A stretch of 64,000 nt of DNA from an uncultured Prevotellaceae bacterium (lineage in GTDB: Bacteria; Bacteroidota; Bacteroidia; Bacteroidales; Bacteroidaceae), in contig CAMKTJ010000009.1 of the NCBI GenBank assembly GCA_946415645.1, positions 17,652-81,651 on the forward strand. The letters run 5' to 3'. Under the pieces are notes generated by a model. The model worked only from the letters and a program-made list of their open reading frames with translations, was not told the origin of the DNA and made no database searches. The translations under genes and the position numbers were made by a program. Shown here piece by piece: positions 15,777 through 24,705 of this stretch. Each line of letters starts with the position of its first letter. The stretch's first letter is position 1.

Positions 15777-17994
15777 AGAACTCATATCCAAGGTCTAAGA
15801 AAAAGTATGGTTTTTTGGTGTGATTACTGTAGCCGATGGAGGCACCCAAAGGGCCAAATATGGTATTGTAGTAATAGGCTGCTTGAATGCCAAAAAGGAC
15901 ACGGTTGTCGAAGAGTTCCCATGTCTTGTCAGCCTGTATGGCTCCAGCTAAGCGCAACAATATGTAGTGGTTGCTGCCTATACGCTCTTGAGCCTGAAGT
16001 TGGGCTGATACAAAGTTCTTGTTTACATATTCTATGTTGCCAATACCTGCAAATGGCATCTGCTGTTCTATGTAGTGACCAAACCAGTCGCCACCAATGG
16101 TGTTGGCATATATGAGTGGTATGCTATTGCCAAAAAGTAATCGCCCATATACCATAGGTTGGAAGGTAAAGCGGTGGTTGATAGGGAATGACATTCGCCA
16201 GTTGGCACTGACATCATTAATACCTGTCTTGCTATCCATTTGAACAAAGTTATCCGTCAGGTAGGCGTATTCGGCATTGAAACGGGCTCCGCGTGTGGGG
16301 AAGTACCAGCTGTCTTGGCTGTTGTAATCCAGTCGGGCATGGTAACTGATGTAGTGCTGATTCTTGAGTGGCAGTTGTTCTGATGTTTCTGAGCCTAGTT
16401 TGTTCTTGTAGTGAAAATAGTCCCAACGTACGCCCATCTGTAGATTGAAGTGGCGAAGGTCGAAGTTAATTGGCAGGATCTCTGCCTGCGACTGATGGTA
16501 GCGGATGTTGTAGTCAAGATCGCCATTGACGTAAACATCAACGTCATTCTTGCGGAATGTGTAACTCAGCATGGGGCGGGTGAAACTACGTGGATGGATG
16601 GTGAATTCGCCACGTGCCATTATGCGTTTCCCCAATCGTAGTGTGATGTCTGTGTTGACAGGGACGGCTGTCTTCATAGGGATGTCCAATCCTAGTTGTA
16701 CGGCAGCATGCTCTTCTGAGTCGTAACGGACACCGGCATGCAGTTGCACCGATTTGCGGTTACCTGCTGATAGGATAACATGCACACCGTCTCCATCTGG
16801 TACTAGACGGCACTCTGCTGTCTGGTAGAACAGGTCTATGCGCATGGATGTGGTGAGCTCCTGCTCTAGTTTGGCATCAATGCTGTCTTTCTTGTTGAGA
16901 TTAAATTTCTGACGCAGGAATCGTTCGGCTGATGCCGTCATATTCTCAAAGGTGTAGCTCTTTACATGTAGCTTCTCGGTCAGCACTTGCGGACGCAATG
17001 GCTGCAAGATGGTGGGACGGAACGTCTCGTCAATACCTATGCGTTCCTTCAGGGCTATGATATCACCCCAATGGCTCATGGCCAGTTCCTCACCTCGGCG
17101 GATAAGTGTATCGATGGCTGCTGTGGTGAAACTGGCAGAGTTGTACCCCTTTGTGTTCACTTGCAAATGTAGGTCGGTAATGGCAAGATTCTCGTCAACT
17201 TTGTTTTTACAGTTTACATCAATAATCTGACTGAGAATACTCATGGTACCTCCTATATCCTCAGCCGCCTTAGGTGCCCCCTGTACCGTAACACCAATGA
17301 TGATGTCAGCTCCCATTTGTCGGGCGATGTCTGCGGGGTAGTTGTTCTTCAGACCGCCATCTACCAGTACCATATCACCCATTCTGACAGGTGCAAAGGC
17401 GGCAGGAATGGACATTGATGCGCGCATGGCCTGCGGCAGTCGTCCACTATGGAAATCAACCTCGCTGTTGTCAATGATATTGGTTGCTACACAGGCAAAG
17501 GGAATGCGCAAGTCGTGGGTGAAGTCAAGTGAGTCTGTGTAACCTATGCAGAGATGCTGAAACAGTTCTGTCAGATTCTTTCCCTTGATGAAACCACCGG
17601 CATTCATGTCACGTTTACCTATGGTTATGCCGGTTGTATAGAGGTAGGTGTTCTGTTTCTTTCGGTCGCTGAGACTTTGGTTGCGCAGATTTTCCTTGTC
17701 TGTGATGACATAGCTCCAGTCCTGCTTTCGTACCATAGAGTCCAATGCGTTGGCATTATAGCCTATGGCATATAGTCCGCCAATGATACTACCCATTGAC
17801 GTTCCTGTGATAATATCAATGGGAATACCTGCCTTTTCAAGCACCTTCAGTACACCAATATGTGCCATACCTTTAGCGCCTCCGCCACTGAGTACAACGG
17901 CTACACGTTTTCTGTTGATGGCAGTGCTGTCATTTTGGGCATTTGCTGCGCCATACACTAGCATGGCAGCAATTATCATTAGAATCTTTTTCAT
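15775..17994 (-). CDS. Patatin-like phospholipase with C-terminal BamA-type barrel
   Basis: This 739-residue protein has a signal peptide (cleaved after ANAQ, residue 20). The patatin domain (about 29-310) shows the oxyanion motif SGGGAKG, the nucleophile elbow GTSMG with Ser66, and the catalytic Asp in VDGG. A POTRA-like linker (about 320-400) follows and then a 16-strand-type barrel ending in YFFLDLGYEF, with terminal Phe. This is the layout of PlpD-type autotransported phospholipases, so the lipase would sit at the outer membrane. The start is 7 bases past the radical SAM stop at 18001, suggesting one transcript. Substrate and whether the domain is surface-exposed are unknown. Confidence 0.88.
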   Translation of the reverse strand: MKKILMIIAAMLVYGAANAQNDSTAINRKRVAVVLSGGGAKGMAHIGVLKVLEKAGIPIDIITGTSMGSIIGGLYAIGYNANALDSMVRKQDWSYVITDKENLRNQSLSDRKKQNTYLYTTGITIGKRDMNAGGFIKGKNLTELFQHLCIGYTDSLDFTHDLRIPFACVATNIIDNSEVDFHSGRLPQAMRASMSIPAAFAPVRMGDMVLVDGGLKNNYPADIARQMGADIIIGVTVQGAPKAAEDIGGTMSILSQIIDVNCKNKVDENLAITDLHLQVNTKGYNSASFTTAAIDTLIRRGEELAMSHWGDIIALKERIGIDETFRPTILQPLRPQVLTEKLHVKSYTFENMTASAERFLRQKFNLNKKDSIDAKLEQELTTSMRIDLFYQTAECRLVPDGDGVHVILSAGNRKSVQLHAGVRYDSEEHAAVQLGLDIPMKTAVPVNTDITLRLGKRIMARGEFTIHPRSFTRPMLSYTFRKNDVDVYVNGDLDYNIRYHQSQAEILPINFDLRHFNLQMGVRWDYFHYKNKLGSETSEQLPLKNQHYISYHARLDYNSQDSWYFPTRGARFNAEYAYLTDNFVQMDSKTGINDVSANWRMSFPINHRFTFQPMVYGRLLFGNSIPLIYANTIGGDWFGHYIEQQMPFAGIGNIEYVNKNFVSAQLQAQERIGSNHYILLRLAGAIQADKTWELFDNRVLFGIQAAYYYNTIFGPLGASIGYSNHTKKPYFFLDLGYEF

Positions 17995-18000
17995 GTTATT

Positions 18001-18879
18001 TTATTCTTGACTTATCATTTCCTTTACCAGGTTAGTGAACTGGTAGTTCTTGAGTCCCCACTGGGGAGCTATGACATATTCGGGTGGACTTTGGCTGACA
18101 AATCTTTCCAGAACCAGAGACGGGGAAAGATGGGAGATGTACTCCAGAACCAGATCTATATAATCTCGGGCCGTAGGGAGCGGCCAGGGATTTTTTAGGT
18201 ATTCCTCTGCCAAGGCAGTCCCCTTGATAATCTGTAGTTGATGCAGCTTTAGGGTGGTAAGGGGCAGACGGGCTATCTCATCGGCTTGGCGCATCAGTTC
18301 TTCTCTACTTTCCCAGGGGAAGCCCAGAATGATATGCGCTCCTACGCGGATACCGCAGGCTGCGGTTTTCCGGATGATATCTGCCGAGAGTGCATAGCTA
18401 TGGCCTCTGTTGATACGCAACAGGGTTTCTTCGTTGGCACTCTCTATGCCATATTCCACAATCAGGAAAGTGCGTTGGTTCAACTCTGTTAGGTATTCCA
18501 GTAGGGCTGGTGGCATGCAGTCGGGGCGAGTACCTATGACCAGTCCCAGCACATCAGGAACCTGTAGAGCTTCCTCGTAGAGATCTTTCAAGTGTTCCAA
18601 CTGTCCGTATGTATTTGTGTAGGCTTGGAAGTAGGCCAAGTATTTCATGCTCGGGTACTTGCGGGCAAAGAAGCGCTTACCTTCCTCTAACTGTTGGGTT
18701 ATGCTCTTGGTAGGTTGGCAGTATGCCGGGTTGAAAGTCTGATTGTTGCAGAAGGTGCAGCCGCCATAGCCTACGGTGCCGTCCCTGTTAGGGCAGCTAA
18801 AGCCTGCATTGACAGAAATCTTCTGAACCTTTGTTCCTAATTGTTCCTGTAGCCAAGGACCGAACTCTTTGTATTTCAT
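18001..18879 (-). CDS. Radical SAM protein, TIGR01212 (YhcC) family
   Basis: This 292-residue cytoplasmic protein has the radical SAM cysteines in FSCPNRD...GGCTFC, a spacing characteristic of this family, and the SAM-site stretches RTFLIVEYGIES and GAHIILGFPWE. I use the ATG at 18879; it gives MKYKEFG, the usual family start, while the longer frame runs back into the promoter region. The reaction is not established for the family (tRNA or protein modification has been proposed). It is upstream of the patatin gene with only 6 bases between them. Confidence 0.85.
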   Translation of the reverse strand: MKYKEFGPWLQEQLGTKVQKISVNAGFSCPNRDGTVGYGGCTFCNNQTFNPAYCQPTKSITQQLEEGKRFFARKYPSMKYLAYFQAYTNTYGQLEHLKDLYEEALQVPDVLGLVIGTRPDCMPPALLEYLTELNQRTFLIVEYGIESANEETLLRINRGHSYALSADIIRKTAACGIRVGAHIILGFPWESREELMRQADEIARLPLTTLKLHQLQIIKGTALAEEYLKNPWPLPTARDYIDLVLEYISHLSPSLVLERFVSQSPPEYVIAPQWGLKNYQFTNLVKEMISQE

Positions 18880-18945
18880 AGCACAAAAATACATAAAAAG
18901 AGTGAATTGCCTTTTTCTGTGTGTGTTTTTTTGGAAAAAAAGTCG

Positions 18946-18953
18946 TACCTTTG
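18946..18953 (+). promoter_or_regulatory. -7 box for the DPP IV gene
   Basis: TACCTTTG fits TAnnTTTG and lies 43 bases before the ATG at 18997. The -33 region is only T-rich (TTTTTTTGG), not ideally spaced. Confidence 0.5.
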
Positions 18954-18996
18954 GCATCAATAATCCTAAAATACAATACAAACATACAAGAACAGC

Positions 18997-21198
18997 ATGA
19001 AGCGATTATTCTTTTTGATAGCTATTGTCTGCATATTTGCCAGTGTTCATGCAGCAGGAGAAATCCAACTTACCGACCTCTGTCGCGGTGCTTATTATGC
19101 CAGGCAGATTTATGGCGTTAATCCCCTCCTTGACGGTGAGAGCTATAGTCAGATGACGGATGGTGGTAAGAAGATTGTGCGAAAGAGTTTCCGCACGGGA
19201 GAACAGACGGGCATCATCTTTGATGCGGATAATATTAAGACCCGCATACAGCTGCCTCATATTGACGGCTATATTATGAGTCCCAACGAGCAGAATATCC
19301 TGCTGCAGACAGAGACCCAGAGTATCTACCGCCATAGTCGTACGGCCCAGTATTATATATATAATGTTAAGAACCGTACTGTTGCCCGCTTGAGTGATGG
19401 CGGTCCTCAGGAAGTCCCTCTGTGGAGTAGGGATGGTAATATGGTGGCTTTTGTCCGCGAGGGTAACCTGTTCCTGGTGAAGCTGCTTTTCAACAATAGC
19501 GAGAGCCAGATTACAAAGGATGGTAAGTTCAATGAAGTGATAAACGGAAAGCCCGACTGGGTTAACGAGGAGGAATTCTCTTTTAACCGTTCCTTCGACT
19601 TCAATGAGGACAACACCATGATAGCATGGATTCGATATGATGAGACAGAAGTCCCCATGTTTAGTTTCCCCTGGTACAAGGGTCTGAAGCCTGAACTTAA
19701 GGAATATGCACAGTACCCTGGGTCATATGATTATAAATATCCTGTGGCAGGTGCCAAGAATAGCGTGGTGAGTGTGCATAGCTTCGATATCAAGAGTCGT
19801 GTAATCCGTAAGATGCAGCTGCCCATTCCTGCTGATGGATATATACCCCGTATTTTCTTTACCAATGACCCGGAGAAGTTGCTCGTCTTGACCAACAACC
19901 GCCATCAGGACTGTTTGGATATATATTTGGCTAATCCCCGCAGTACGGAGTGCCGTGTGATTGTTCGTGAGCAGGCCGACAAGTATATTGCCGAGGATGT
20001 TTACAGGAACTTTCAGGTTCTGGACGGTGGCTTTGTCATGATGAGTGAACGTAGCGGTTTCAATCATCTGTACCTGTATGATCTGACGGGTACTATGCGT
20101 CGTCAGCTCACAAAGGGTAACTTTGTTGTGACTGATTTCTATGGTTATGATGCCAAATCGGGAACCACTTACTATGCCAGCACAGAGGAGAGTCCCTTAT
20201 GTCGTGCGGTTTACAAATCCGATGCAAAAGGTAAGGTGGTAAAACTGAGTCAGGAACGTGGAACCAACAAGGCTGTCTTCAGTCAGGGCCTTCGTTATTA
20301 CATGAATGTTTACAGCAACCTGAATACCCCTCCTGTTACCACATTGTGCGATGCCAATGGCAAGACATTGAAGACCTTGGAGGATAATGCTGAATTGAAG
20401 AATAAACTGGCAGGTCTTGGTTTGGGTGAACGCAAGTTCTTTTCTTTCAAGACACAGGACGGCGTAGAGTTGAACGGCTTTATGGTATTGCCTGCCAACT
20501 TCTCCGAATCCAAGAAATATCCTGTAGTGATGAATCAGTACAGTGGTCCTGGTAGTCAGCAGGTGTTGGACAGCTGGAATGCCGGTAATATGGGAGGCAC
20601 GCTCTATGAGCAGTATCTTTGTCAGCAGGGTTTCATCTGTGTTTGTGTTGACGGAAGAGGTACTGGTGGTCGTGGACGCGACTTTGAACAATGTACCTAC
20701 CTGAAGTTGGGACAGCTGGAAAGTCATGATCAGGTAGAGACTGCTATTTATCTAGGAACCCTGCCTTATGTCGACAAGGCTCATATAGGCATCTGGGGAT
20801 GGAGCTTTGGTGGTTTCAATACCTTGATGAGTATGAGTGAGGGTCGTCCTGTCTTTGCTGCAGGTGTTGCCGTTGCACCTCCTACTGATTGGCGTTACTA
20901 TGATACCGTATATACAGAACGTTACATGCGTACTCCCAATGAGAATGGGGAAGGGTATGATGTAAGTCCTATTGGCAAGGCCAGTCAGTTGCATGGACAC
21001 TTGTTAATCTGTCATGGTTCGGCTGATGATAATGTACACTATCGTAATGTTGCTGAATATACAGAGGCATTGGTACAGGCAGATAAGGATTTCCGTCAGT
21101 TAACCTATACCAATCGTAACCATGGTATCAGTGGCGGCAATACCCGTGTGCATCTTTTCCGTCAGATAACACAGCACTTTAAGCAGTATCTGCAGTAA
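18997..21198 (+). CDS. Dipeptidyl peptidase IV, S9B family
   Basis: This 733-residue exopeptidase releases X-Pro or X-Ala dipeptides. A signal peptide (cleaved near VHAAG, residue 19) sends it to the periplasm or surface. The N-terminal beta-propeller includes GKPDWVNEEEF and a nearby SFNRSF, the Glu motif that binds the substrate N-terminus. The hydrolase domain (from about 480) has Ser603 in GWSFGG, Asp677/Asp678 in GSADDNVHY and His709 in NRNHGI, a complete triad. Length matches bacterial DPP IV (about 720-740). It stands alone with its own promoter. It probably works on proline-rich peptides from host or diet. Confidence 0.93.
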   Translation: MKRLFFLIAIVCIFASVHAAGEIQLTDLCRGAYYARQIYGVNPLLDGESYSQMTDGGKKIVRKSFRTGEQTGIIFDADNIKTRIQLPHIDGYIMSPNEQNILLQTETQSIYRHSRTAQYYIYNVKNRTVARLSDGGPQEVPLWSRDGNMVAFVREGNLFLVKLLFNNSESQITKDGKFNEVINGKPDWVNEEEFSFNRSFDFNEDNTMIAWIRYDETEVPMFSFPWYKGLKPELKEYAQYPGSYDYKYPVAGAKNSVVSVHSFDIKSRVIRKMQLPIPADGYIPRIFFTNDPEKLLVLTNNRHQDCLDIYLANPRSTECRVIVREQADKYIAEDVYRNFQVLDGGFVMMSERSGFNHLYLYDLTGTMRRQLTKGNFVVTDFYGYDAKSGTTYYASTEESPLCRAVYKSDAKGKVVKLSQERGTNKAVFSQGLRYYMNVYSNLNTPPVTTLCDANGKTLKTLEDNAELKNKLAGLGLGERKFFSFKTQDGVELNGFMVLPANFSESKKYPVVMNQYSGPGSQQVLDSWNAGNMGGTLYEQYLCQQGFICVCVDGRGTGGRGRDFEQCTYLKLGQLESHDQVETAIYLGTLPYVDKAHIGIWGWSFGGFNTLMSMSEGRPVFAAGVAVAPPTDWRYYDTVYTERYMRTPNENGEGYDVSPIGKASQLHGHLLICHGSADDNVHYRNVAEYTEALVQADKDFRQLTYTNRNHGISGGNTRVHLFRQITQHFKQYLQ

Positions 21199-21246
21199 GA
21201 GATTGAGAAAATAGACGTAAAAGTTCTGTTTTTCTTAAATAATAAC

Positions 21247-21254
21247 TATCTTTG
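21247..21254 (+). promoter_or_regulatory. -7 box for tRNA-Arg
   Basis: TATCTTTG matches the consensus and lies 18 bases before the mature tRNA 5' end at 21273. It is 48 bases after the DPP IV stop, so the tRNA probably has its own promoter. Confidence 0.6.
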
Positions 21255-21272
21255 CACTGCTTTTTAGGCAAT

Positions 21273-21346
21273 GGTCCCGTAGCTTAGCTGTATAGAGCGT
21301 CAGATTCCGGTTCTGAAGGTCGAGGGTTAGAATCCCTCCGGGATCA
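21273..21346 (+). tRNA. tRNA-Arg (anticodon CCG)
   Basis: The 74-base cloverleaf folds fully: acceptor GGTCCCG with CGGGATC (one G-U), D-stem GCT(T) with (G)AGC, anticodon stem TCAGA/TCTGA with loop TTCCGGT (anticodon CCG), and T-stem GAGGG/CCCTC with loop TTAGAAT. The discriminator base is A; CCA is not encoded (ACG follows). Its 3' end is echoed in the tandem repeat at 21421-21573. Confidence 0.95.
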
Positions 21347-21356
21347 CGAAAGAAAT

Positions 21357-21408
21357 GGAAGGAGAATTAAACATGAAAGTATATTTCCAAATGTTTAATT
21401 CTCCTTCC
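21357..21408 (+). terminator. Terminator of tRNA-Arg
   Basis: GGAAGGAGAATTAAACAT (21357-21374) pairs perfectly with its reverse complement at 21391-21408, followed by TTTTCTT. The loop is 16 bases. It lies 10 bases after the tRNA. Confidence 0.85.
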
Positions 21409-21420
21409 TTTTCTTCGTAG

Positions 21421-21573
21421 GATGGCTTGCGCCAGCCTACGGGATGGACGAAGTCAATCCTCCGGGATCAGGATGGCTTGCGCCAGCCTACGGGATGGAC
21501 GAAGTCAATCCTCCGGGATCAGGATGGCTTGCGCCAGCCTACGGGATGGACGAAGTCAATCCCTCCGGAATCA
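21421..21573. repeat. Three 51-base tandem repeats carrying tRNA-Arg 3'-end-like sequence
   Basis: The units start at 21421, 21472 and 21523. Units 1 and 2 are identical and end TCCGGGATCAG; unit 3 ends CCCTCCGGAATCAC. Each contains an imperfect hairpin (TGGC, loop TTGC, GCCA) and a tail like the tRNA 3' end. The tail of unit 3 matches tRNA positions 21331-21352 at 20 of 22 bases. No gene is present here; short open frames through the repeat are not credible. Confidence 0.9.
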
Positions 21574-21610
21574 CAAAAGGGCTGATTCTCTTCGAGAGTC
21601 AGCCCTTTTG
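21574..21610 (-). terminator. Terminator of the GH89 gene
   Basis: CAAAAGGGCTGATTCTC pairs with GAGAGTCAGCCCTTTTG (one G-U) around a TTC-G tetraloop-like turn. Read on the minus strand it follows the GH89 stop (21629) by 19 bases. A strong stem with an A/T-rich base on each side supports termination. Confidence 0.75.
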
Positions 21611-21628
21611 AATGTTTCTTATATTCTC

Positions 21629-23788
21629 TTATTTCCAACGTGCCCATTTTGTTTCGAAATCCCAGATTTGGGCATCCAGGTCTAGGGCTCGCTTACTTTC
21701 TTCCTTAGTTTTTCCGTTGGGTACACGGGGACCTCTGAGGTTTACGAAAGGCTCGCCTGCATCATAGGCTGCTAAAACTGCATCAAAGAACATCTTCCAG
21801 CGGACCTTATAGAAAGTCTCTACCAGTCCGTCCCAGTCGCGGTTGGCATAGTCTGACAGATGATAAGTGTCGCCCCATACAGTGATGATGGTGCGAGCAT
21901 TCATCTCATAGTAGTCTTTTTCGGCTTTATTCTTGCCCCATGCGCGGGCATCGCGAATCCAGTCGTTGAGTGAGAACTCGGGGCATGTCTTCAGAACCTC
22001 TACAAGTTGGTCGCACATGCCCAGGAACTTCTCAGAAGCTGCTACCATTCCTGCTCTGTCACCAGCCTTATAGGCATCTGTGAATTGTTTTCTGACAGCT
22101 AAAGCTCTATTGCAGATGGATTGACGTCGTGTATTGGCCAGATCGAACTTGAGATAGGTAGATGTACCCTTTACCTGCTCTAGCAGATCCAGTGCCTCGT
22201 CCAGATTATTGATGTCATAGCCCTTGCGGAGCTCTGTTGTCCAGTTCCATTCGCCCTCCAGGTTGGGGTGGGCATTGATGATGCCGGATGCACCTGTGCT
22301 GGTATGGGTGGTGCAAACTTTATCTACCATCTTATGCCAGTATGCCCTGTAGGTAGGATCTACGTGTCCCAAATGGCGATCGGCAATGTTATCAATGTAT
22401 TCATCGAATCCTACGCCTGTGTTCCAAGCCTGAGCCAACATGTGTTCATAGACAGGTTCGTTGACACCAAAGCCTTCCAGCGTAGAGCCGATACCTACAA
22501 ACTCCTTGCCGCCCTCTGCCTTTGTTCCGGCAATCAGTTTGGCGTTATGCTTGTAGTCGCCTTCAATCTCTGTCATGCCACCGAAGTTGCCCAAATAGCA
22601 CCAGATGAATTTATGACCATAGAAATGTTCTGTCATTCTCCATATCTCGGTGTAGTCACACTCGTAGTCAAGCATAATCATTTTGCCCTGAGGAACAGCG
22701 GTCAGATAGGCCTTGATGCGCTCGGGAGTCCAGGCTTTCTTGTTGCTGATGAAGAGCCATGCCATCTGAAGCCAGATTGCCTCGGGGTCAACATTTGACA
22801 GGGATTTATATACGCCGGCAGATATCTTAGCCAGTGAATCGGGTTCCCAAGATGGGGGAGAGACCTCATTGAACAGGTCAACGCCATAGATGTGGTTGGT
22901 ACCGTACATCTTTGTCTGCTCCTCAAGGAAATCCTTCTGGATGCTGGCAAAGATAGGATCAGAGGGATTCAGGTAGGTACAGCGGTACTTCTCGTCGAAG
23001 TTGCACCAACGGTTCACTTTAGAGGTTCTGATTCCGGGAACTGTCTTCTCCAAATCAGCAGGGATGTGACCTGCAAATGCAGGGAGAACAGGTGTCATGT
23101 TCAGCTCACGTTCACGTTTTAGAATCTGTTTCTGCAGTTTGGCTTGTCCGTCAATCCAACTTTGGGGGAGCGGTCCTTGCCAACGGTCTATATTTATCAT
23201 ACGCTGCCATGGCAGATGTGCAGGGCCTGTGAAGTAGGCACGTATCTGTTCGTCGGTCATACCGTATTTGCGCCATACCTTCTGCCATACAGCCTCCTGT
23301 CCGGTAATTGCCAGTGGCATATTCACACCATTCAGTGCCATCCAGTCTATGAAACGCTCCCACTGCTGCCATCTCCACCAAGGCATTGTGTAGCCGAAGG
23401 TACAGTAGTTAAGGAAGAAACGGATAGGAACCTCTACCTTTCCGGTTACCTTTTCGGGTACTTGTGGCATGGTTTTGGGCAACTCAACGGGGTTGTAGTC
23501 ATACCAACTCACATTGGCAAGGCAGTACTGCTGGATGTAACGGTTCAAACCGACTGCCATAGAGTTGGCATTGTTTCCACGGATAAGAACTTTCTTGCCC
23601 TTTTGGAGCAATTCGTAGGAATCCGTCGGTGATTCGTACTGTTCAAAAACTACGGCTTTGGCTTTGCCGCCCATCACTCTTCGTGCCAATGCTTCGGCAG
23701 CGGACTCATCTGCTGTCTTGAAAGACATCATGACCAGCGAGACTACCATAAGCAGGGCTGTTTTAAAAAACTGTTTGTGTATTTTCAT
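21629..23788 (-). CDS. Alpha-N-acetylglucosaminidase, GH89 (NAGLU family)
   Basis: This 719-residue exported enzyme releases terminal alpha-linked GlcNAc, as found on gastric mucin O-glycans and heparan sulfate. The signal peptide covers about residues 1-25. The domain order is an N-terminal small domain (30-115), the barrel with FLNYCTFGYTMPWWRW, MALNGVNMPLAITGQEAVW, DLFNEVSPPSWEP and GSTLEGFGVNEPVYEHM (the two conserved Glu regions), and a C-terminal helical domain. Length is that of the family. It is preceded by no co-directional gene nearby except the ThiD-like kinase 79 bases upstream; read-through is possible. Together with the two GH20 enzymes it indicates stripping of GlcNAc from host glycans. 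Confidence 0.92.
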   Translation of the reverse strand: MKIHKQFFKTALLMVVSLVMMSFKTADESAAEALARRVMGGKAKAVVFEQYESPTDSYELLQKGKKVLIRGNNANSMAVGLNRYIQQYCLANVSWYDYNPVELPKTMPQVPEKVTGKVEVPIRFFLNYCTFGYTMPWWRWQQWERFIDWMALNGVNMPLAITGQEAVWQKVWRKYGMTDEQIRAYFTGPAHLPWQRMINIDRWQGPLPQSWIDGQAKLQKQILKRERELNMTPVLPAFAGHIPADLEKTVPGIRTSKVNRWCNFDEKYRCTYLNPSDPIFASIQKDFLEEQTKMYGTNHIYGVDLFNEVSPPSWEPDSLAKISAGVYKSLSNVDPEAIWLQMAWLFISNKKAWTPERIKAYLTAVPQGKMIMLDYECDYTEIWRMTEHFYGHKFIWCYLGNFGGMTEIEGDYKHNAKLIAGTKAEGGKEFVGIGSTLEGFGVNEPVYEHMLAQAWNTGVGFDEYIDNIADRHLGHVDPTYRAYWHKMVDKVCTTHTSTGASGIINAHPNLEGEWNWTTELRKGYDINNLDEALDLLEQVKGTSTYLKFDLANTRRQSICNRALAVRKQFTDAYKAGDRAGMVAASEKFLGMCDQLVEVLKTCPEFSLNDWIRDARAWGKNKAEKDYYEMNARTIITVWGDTYHLSDYANRDWDGLVETFYKVRWKMFFDAVLAAYDAGEPFVNLRGPRVPNGKTKEESKRALDLDAQIWDFETKWARWK

Positions 23789-23867
23789 AATGATAAATAT
23801 GTGGTTTCAAAAAATATGTTTTTCTTATTTGTGTTCTAATATTCAATGTTAACATGGCAGAACTATA

Positions 23868-24650
23868 TTACTCCTTTTGGGGTAGGCCTGCACTGATGTA
23901 GTAGCGAGGTCCTGCCAGGAAGTAATTCATGTATGCCTCGGCACGTTCCACTGCGGTCTGTAGGTCTTCGCCTTTTGCCAGGTTGGTGGCAATGGCAGAG
24001 GCTAATGTATCTCCCGTTCCGTTACGGTCTGTAAGCTCTAGCTTTTTCTTGGGGTGGGGGGTGATAGTGTCGGCAGACTTGTCGTATAGATAATCCACCA
24101 GATACTTGCCCTCATCCACACTCTTTACGATAACAGAGCATCCCCAATGGCTGAGCCAGCGAAGGTCGGTTTCTATATCCTGCATCTTATGGCCTAAAAG
24201 GAACTCAGCCTCGTGAATATTAGGCGTTATGATAGTGGCCAAAGGGAAAAGCTGATCTTTGTATGCTTGAATGGCCTCGTCGCTTACCAACTGCTCTCCG
24301 GCAAAGTTCACAATGACAGGGTCTATCAGGATGGGTTGTTGGTTGTATCTTTTAAGTACGTCAGCCACTCCGTTTATGATTTCTGCACTAGGCAGTACAC
24401 CAGTCTTAATGCAGTCTGCTCCTACAGTGCTGAGGAACGACTCGGCTTGTGATACAATCAGTTCTGTTGGCAAGTGGTGAATACCTTTTATGCGGTTTAC
24501 ATCCTCGTCTACAATACATGTAAGCGCAGCTGCAGCCCATCCACCACAACGTGTAATAGCCTTGATGTCGGCTTGTACACCGGCACTGCCCAAGGGCTCG
24601 CTGCCGGCAATAAGAAATACTTTTCCTGTATTATTGGGTTCTGTTATCAT
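23868..24650 (-). CDS. thiD: Hydroxymethylpyrimidine/phosphomethylpyrimidine kinase-like (ThiD) or pyridoxal kinase
   Basis: This 260-residue ribokinase-fold enzyme would phosphorylate a pyrimidine or pyridoxal vitamin precursor. The substrate loop reads GSEPLGSAGVQADIKAI, close to the ThiD GSDSSGGAGIQADLK but with Pro-Leu replacing Ser-Gly residues. A DPVIVNFAGEQLVSDEA segment and the anion hole with catalytic Asp, NGTGDTLASA, are both present. No other thiamin genes are in the window. The altered loop leaves PdxK-type activity possible. It follows the symporter gene by 55 bases on the same strand and probably belongs to that transcript. Confidence 0.7.
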   Translation of the reverse strand: MITEPNNTGKVFLIAGSEPLGSAGVQADIKAITRCGGWAAAALTCIVDEDVNRIKGIHHLPTELIVSQAESFLSTVGADCIKTGVLPSAEIINGVADVLKRYNQQPILIDPVIVNFAGEQLVSDEAIQAYKDQLFPLATIITPNIHEAEFLLGHKMQDIETDLRWLSHWGCSVIVKSVDEGKYLVDYLYDKSADTITPHPKKKLELTDRNGTGDTLASAIATNLAKGEDLQTAVERAEAYMNYFLAGPRYYISAGLPQKE

Positions 24651-24705
24651 TCTTTCTATATCTGATTATTCTGACTATTTTGGTTATTCTAATCTCTAAT
24701 CCCAC

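Noticed and set aside
21421..21573. Possible CRISPR array
   Set aside because: Three units are directly adjacent with no unique spacers, and no cas gene is near.
21347..21573. Integrated mobile element at the tRNA gene
   Set aside because: No integrase, transposase or cargo gene lies between the tRNA and its 3'-end echo; only a scar can be argued.
21421..21685. Open frame on the + strand through the tandem repeats, giving MACASLRDGRSQ repeated
   Set aside because: It exists only because the 51-base unit is a multiple of three; it runs into the GH89 terminator and has no start signal.
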